A stretch of DNA of 64,000 nt from an uncultured bacterium. GTDB taxonomy: Bacteria > Bacillota > Clostridia > Lachnospirales > Lachnospiraceae. This document shows positions 60,882 to 64,000 of the stretch, in pieces (position 1 is the first letter of the stretch; each line of letters begins with the position of its first letter). The notes under the pieces were generated by a model. The model searched no databases and was not told the DNA's origin. It was given only the letters and a program-made list of their open reading frames with translations. The position numbers and the translations under genes were made by a program. Location: positions 27,900 through 91,899 of the forward strand of contig CAJMPJ010000009.1 of NCBI GenBank assembly GCA_905215155.1, given 5' to 3'.

Positions 60882-61608
60882 GTCTGTATCCCCGCGGGGT
60901 TACCATTTTTCCGCCGATTTCCCTGGTCATGGAATTTCCGATATAAACGGTGGTGAACATGTCCACGGAAGTCTCCTTCAATGTCTCCAGGGTCATGACC
61001 GCCAGAGCCTCCCCCTCCCGTCCCACATTGCGTGCAAGACCGCATACGGTCTCAGGAGCTTTGTATTCCAGCATAATTTCGCAGGCTCTCTTTAAATAAT
61101 CCGCTCTTTTTTTGCTGGAGGGATTGTAAAGACAGATAACCATATCTGCTTTTGATGACAGCTTCAGCCTTTCTTCTATCAATTCCATCGGCGTAAGCAG
61201 ATCACTTAAACTGATGACCGCAAAATCGTGGCCAAGGGGCGCACCAAGAAGTGCTCCTCCGCTCAGTGCTGCAGTGACACCCGGAATGATCTCAATCTCC
61301 ACACCGCCTTCTGACAGTTCAAGAATCAGGCCGCTCATACCGTATACCCCTGAATCTCCGCTGCATACCATGGAAACGGTCTTTCCTTTTCCGGCCTCCA
61401 AAAGCGCCATCTGACACCGCTCCCGCTCTTTTCGCATGGGCGTGGTAAGCATCTCCTTCTCCGGGAAATGCTCCCGGATCAAATCTATGTATACTGTATA
61501 CCCTACAATGAGTTCACTGTCTTTAAGCGCATTGACGGCTCTTATGGTCATATCCTCGTAGGAACCGGGTCCGATTCCTACCACATAAAGTTTTCCTGTT
61601 TTTTTCAT
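60874..61608 (-). CDS. cbiH: Cobalt-precorrin-3B C17-methyltransferase
   Basis: Class III SAM methyltransferase that methylates C-17 and contracts the ring; 244 aa. Motifs: LYVVGIGPGSYEDMTIRAV, VGYTVYIDLI, MVCSGDSGVYGMSGLILEL, IIPGVTAALSGGALLGAPLGHDFAVISLSD, VICLYNPSSKKR. ATG 61608 follows GGAAGG and overlaps the cbiG stop (ATGA). A frame open to 61728 lies over cbiG and is not used. Confidence 0.95.
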   Translation of the reverse strand: MKKTGKLYVVGIGPGSYEDMTIRAVNALKDSELIVGYTVYIDLIREHFPEKEMLTTPMRKERERCQMALLEAGKGKTVSMVCSGDSGVYGMSGLILELSEGGVEIEIIPGVTAALSGGALLGAPLGHDFAVISLSDLLTPMELIEERLKLSSKADMVICLYNPSSKKRADYLKRACEIMLEYKAPETVCGLARNVGREGEALAVMTLETLKETSVDMFTTVYIGNSMTREIGGKMVTPRGYRHE

Positions 61609-62642
61609 ATTACTACCTTCCAATCCCGGACAGCCAAAGCCACGGTGACACCGCTCATTGCCTGTTTTTTTACCAAAAGCGTTCCGCCGCCGGACTCTTT
61701 TACGCAGACAGCGGCTGCCCGTTCGCATACGTTATCAACACCTGTGATCTGTTTTACAAAAGAGGAAGCTGAAAATTCTCCTTCTGCCCCACAAAGAACC
61801 TCTGCCGGATAGGTAACGAAGTCAATTTTCCGGGAAGCTGCAAATTCACAGATTCCTGCTTCCTCTTTTTTTATATCAATGCTGGCGCATATAGCCAGAC
61901 TTTCTTTGCTTATGTTCCATTCCTTCAGTACCTGTTCCACAGCCGCTTTTATTGCCTCACCAGAAACTCCCTTCCGGCACCCAAGCCCCAAAACCACAAT
62001 TTTCGGAACCAGCTTTAAACTGTTATTTCGCTCTTCTTCTATTCTGTCTTTGATGGTGATATAAAGATCAGCCGTACCAGGCTGGTTCATGGCCAGTCCT
62101 TCCGGCAGCTGTCCTTCTACGGGGAAATCACTGAAAAATCCTACCGTTTCCCCTTTTAAAAGTGCAGAGGAGATTACCTTGATCTTATGTACCTGAGTGA
62201 TTATAAGCCCATGCTCTTTGGCAAACAGATCAACCGCAAATTTTCCGTGATTATCCGTAGCCGTGGTGATGACTGCCTGTGCCCCGGTTAGTGCTGCCAC
62301 ACGGTTGGCAAGCGCATTGGCTCCTCCTAAATGGCCGGATAAAAGAGAGATGGCAAAACGTCCCGTATCATCTAAAACCACAACAGCGGGGTCTTTTTCC
62401 TTTCCCTGCAAAAAAGGAGCGATGGCGCGGACTGCAATTCCTGCGGCTCCGATAAACAGGAGTCCCTCCTTTTGATAAAACTGCTCCCTGGTCCACTCCC
62501 TGACAGAACCATTTACCGGAAAAAGCCCCTGTTCTCCAGGGCCAAATCCCTGACATTCATCTCCGGCTTTTGTAAGCCCGGCCATAAGGTTCCGGCACAG
62601 CCTGGCTCCTGCCTCCGTAAAACAGATCAGGGAAAGTTTCAT
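61605..62642 (-). CDS. cbiG: Cobalt-precorrin-5A hydrolase
   Basis: Opens the delta-lactone and releases C-20 as acetaldehyde in the anaerobic route; it marks this as the oxygen-independent pathway. At 345 aa it has the N-terminal domain (LSLICFTEAGARLC), the core with FIGAAGIAVRAIAPFLQGK, VVVLDDTGRFAISLLSGHLGGAN and ITTATDNHGKFAVDLFA, and the C-terminal CbiG_C domain starting at VVLGLGCRKGVSGEAI. Four-nt overlaps with cbiF and cbiH show coupling. Confidence 0.95.
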   Translation of the reverse strand: MKLSLICFTEAGARLCRNLMAGLTKAGDECQGFGPGEQGLFPVNGSVREWTREQFYQKEGLLFIGAAGIAVRAIAPFLQGKEKDPAVVVLDDTGRFAISLLSGHLGGANALANRVAALTGAQAVITTATDNHGKFAVDLFAKEHGLIITQVHKIKVISSALLKGETVGFFSDFPVEGQLPEGLAMNQPGTADLYITIKDRIEEERNNSLKLVPKIVVLGLGCRKGVSGEAIKAAVEQVLKEWNISKESLAICASIDIKKEEAGICEFAASRKIDFVTYPAEVLCGAEGEFSASSFVKQITGVDNVCERAAAVCVKESGGGTLLVKKQAMSGVTVALAVRDWKVVI

Positions 62643-63406
62643 GACGGCTCACCGGTTCCTTTCCGGTACTCTGTGGTAAAATCCGGGTCATAAAGCTTGG
62701 ACCGCTGGTAAGCATTCTGCGACACGGCATTGCCGACGATGATCAATGCCGTCTTTTTGATGTTGTTCTTCTCAGCACTTTCCTTTAAAGTCCCTACCGT
62801 ACAGATAACGGTTTTCTCTTCCTCCCAGGTCGCCTTATAAACGATTGCTGCCGGGGTTTCGGGAAGATACCCGCCTTTAACCAGTTCTTCGGAAAGAGCC
62901 TTTAACATGCCGGTGCTCAGGAAAATCACCATGGTGGCACCGTGGGACGCAAAGGAGGCGATGGATTCCTTCTCCGGTACCGGAGTCCTGCCTGCCATGC
63001 GGGTGATGACAACGCTCTGGCTCACATCAGGAAGGGTGTATTCCATTTTAAGTGCGGAGGCGGCACCGCTCAAAGAGCTGACCCCCGGACATACCTCATA
63101 GGAAATGCCTCTCGCCTCAAGCTGGTCCATCTGCTCTCTGATGGCACCATAAAGACTGGGATCACCGGTATGAAGCCTTACCGTCATCTTTTGTTCCGAT
63201 TCTGCTTTTTCTATTACAGAGATCACTTCTTCCAACGTCATTCTGGCACTGTCATAGACCAGACACTCTTCTTTTTTATAATCAAGCAGCTGCGGATTGA
63301 CCAGGGAACCGGCATAAATAATCACATCAGCCTTTGATAACAGTTCTTTTCCTCTCATTGTAATCAGGTCCGGTGCTCCCGGACCTGCTCCTACCATATG
63401 TACCAT
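62639..63406 (-). CDS. cbiF: Cobalt-precorrin-4 C11-methyltransferase
   Basis: Class III SAM methyltransferase for C-11; 255 aa. The CbiF start VHMVGAGPGAPDLITMRG, then VIIYAGSLVNPQLL, VRLHTGDPSLYGAIREQMDQL, CPGVSSLSGAASALKMEYTLP, and the diagnostic VVITRMAGRTPVPEKESI. It lies 2 nt after cbiL and overlaps cbiG by 4 nt. Confidence 0.96.
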   Translation of the reverse strand: MVHMVGAGPGAPDLITMRGKELLSKADVIIYAGSLVNPQLLDYKKEECLVYDSARMTLEEVISVIEKAESEQKMTVRLHTGDPSLYGAIREQMDQLEARGISYEVCPGVSSLSGAASALKMEYTLPDVSQSVVITRMAGRTPVPEKESIASFASHGATMVIFLSTGMLKALSEELVKGGYLPETPAAIVYKATWEEEKTVICTVGTLKESAEKNNIKKTALIIVGNAVSQNAYQRSKLYDPDFTTEYRKGTGEPS

Positions 63407-63408
63407 GT

Positions 63409-64000
63409 CTACCTCACAATCAATAATGAATAATAACCTGCAGTTTCCGGAATTTCTTTGAATGAATGATAAACCCTCTCATCCGGCATTCCGCAGTTTT
63501 CCACCATCACCGCCTGAAGACCGGCGGTTTGGAGCTCTTCCTTTACAGATTGCAGCTGCCTGCCTGCTTTCATCAGCACCTTCACACCGGGCAGCTTTAA
63601 TGCATCGGATATCTGATAGGAGGCCGGAATGATGTGCAGCTCCTCCCCCCCCGTTACCAGAGGGATATTCAGTCTGGCTGCCACCGCACAAAAGGAAGGG
63701 ATACCGCTTTCCAGCCTGGTCTCAAAGCCTTCTTTTTCCACCCGTTCCGCCAAATAGGCAAAGGTGGAATAAATGCTCACATCACCAAGCGTGAGAAACC
63801 CTACGTCCTCTCCCCCCGCCAGATGCTCCATTACGGTCTTTGCCGCTTCATCGTGGCTTTTATTTAAGACCTCCCGGTCTTTTGTCATAGGCATATGTAA
63901 ATAAAGACATTCTTTTTCTTCTATCTCCGGCACTGCCTGTATGGCGATCTGATATGCCGTACATGACGCTTTCTCCTTATGAGGAATGGCGATCACATTC
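63409..64000 (-). CDS. cbiL: Cobalt-precorrin-2 C20-methyltransferase, N-terminus beyond window
   Basis: First methyltransferase specific to the cobalamin branch (C-20). The visible 197 residues lack the first 35 or so, including the GxGPG loop. Seen: TLGDVSIYSTFAYLAERV, SGIPSFCAVAARLNIPLVTGGEELHIIP, and KVLMKAGRQLQSVKEEL. The frame is open to the window edge; internal Met codons are not the start. It is the first visible gene of a tightly packed run to cobU. The operon's promoter, any cobalamin riboswitch, and cbiD or cbiK must lie beyond 64000 or elsewhere. Confidence 0.93.
   Translation of the reverse strand, partial: NVIAIPHKEKASCTAYQIAIQAVPEIEEKECLYLHMPMTKDREVLNKSHDEAAKTVMEHLAGGEDVGFLTLGDVSIYSTFAYLAERVEKEGFETRLESGIPSFCAVAARLNIPLVTGGEELHIIPASYQISDALKLPGVKVLMKAGRQLQSVKEELQTAGLQAVMVENCGMPDERVYHSFKEIPETAGYYSLLIVR

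Noticed and set aside
60339-60956. 205-codon plus-strand frame opposite cbiJ-cbiE
   Set aside because: Antisense to a well-conserved gene and without a ribosome-binding site.
1-64000. tRNA or rRNA genes, insertion sequences, prophage, CRISPR arrays, toxin-antitoxin pairs
   Set aside because: None was recognised. Gene packing and codon use look uniform, with no repeat arrays or transposase motifs.

Overview
The window comes from an anaerobic, spore-forming, low-to-mid GC Firmicute, most likely a Lachnospiraceae (Clostridium cluster XIVa, Lacrimispora/Hungatella-like). Reasons: sporulation genes (sigE, spoIIGA, sigG), [FeFe]-hydrogenase maturases, the oxygen-independent (cbi) cobalamin route, a T-box valS leader, and a DUF5717/DUF5716-type cassette that I associate with Lachnospiraceae. 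Almost everything is on the minus strand. No rRNA, tRNA, IS element, prophage, CRISPR or integration site was seen.

Layout. 1-765: 5' part of a methionine-importer ATPase (metN) with its own promoter, a Met/Cys-rich leader peptide and an intrinsic terminator, together a candidate peptide attenuator. 0.8-7.3 kb: pepV, yqeY, prfC, coaBC, then divergent coaX and sigG. 7.3-10.5 kb: rsiV-sigV (ECF sigma and anti-sigma) and sigE-spoIIGA. 10.7-13.8 kb: valS with a T-box. 13.8-19.4 kb: an uncharacterised three-gene cassette (1190-aa DUF5717-like protein, Hsp70/actin-fold protein, TPR protein). 19.5-21.6 kb (+): malic enzyme, DUF4364 protein, small membrane protein. 21.7-24.3 kb: polar amino-acid ABC importer. 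24.3-30.8 kb: protein quality control (tig, clpP, clpX, lon, engB). 30.8-36.9 kb: MglB-like lipoprotein, DJ-1/PfpI protein, solute-binding lipoprotein and a dCache-GGDEF-EAL protein. 37.0-46.9 kb: CYTH protein (+), an mglBAC sugar importer, and a YesN/YesM-type two-component system with two membrane-anchored sugar-binding proteins. 46.9-64 kb: cobalamin genes (cbiC, cbiP, cobD, cbiB, cobU-like, cobS, cobU, cbiA-cobT, cbiT, cbiJ-cbiE, cbiH, cbiG, cbiF, cbiL) interrupted at 52.6-55.8 kb by a self-contained hydrogenase-maturation unit (TM1266-like, hydG, hydF) with its own promoter, folded leader and terminator.

How the parts work together. The cbi genes cover corrin ring methylation, contraction and amidation (cbiL to cbiP) and nucleotide-loop assembly (cbiB, cobD, cobU, cobT, cobS). 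The sugar region couples extracellular sugar binding to transcription (SBP, kinase, AraC-type regulator, next to mglBAC) and probably also to c-di-GMP turnover (SBP, GGDEF-EAL). The sporulation genes depart from the usual contiguous spoIIGA-sigE-sigG order: sigG is inverted and separated by sigV-rsiV.

The most interesting unexplained items are the Met/Cys leader peptide upstream of metN, the DUF5717/Hsp70-like/TPR cassette, and the two-state leader of the hydrogenase-maturation operon. Start codons were chosen by ribosome-binding sites, so several genes are shorter than their longest open frame.
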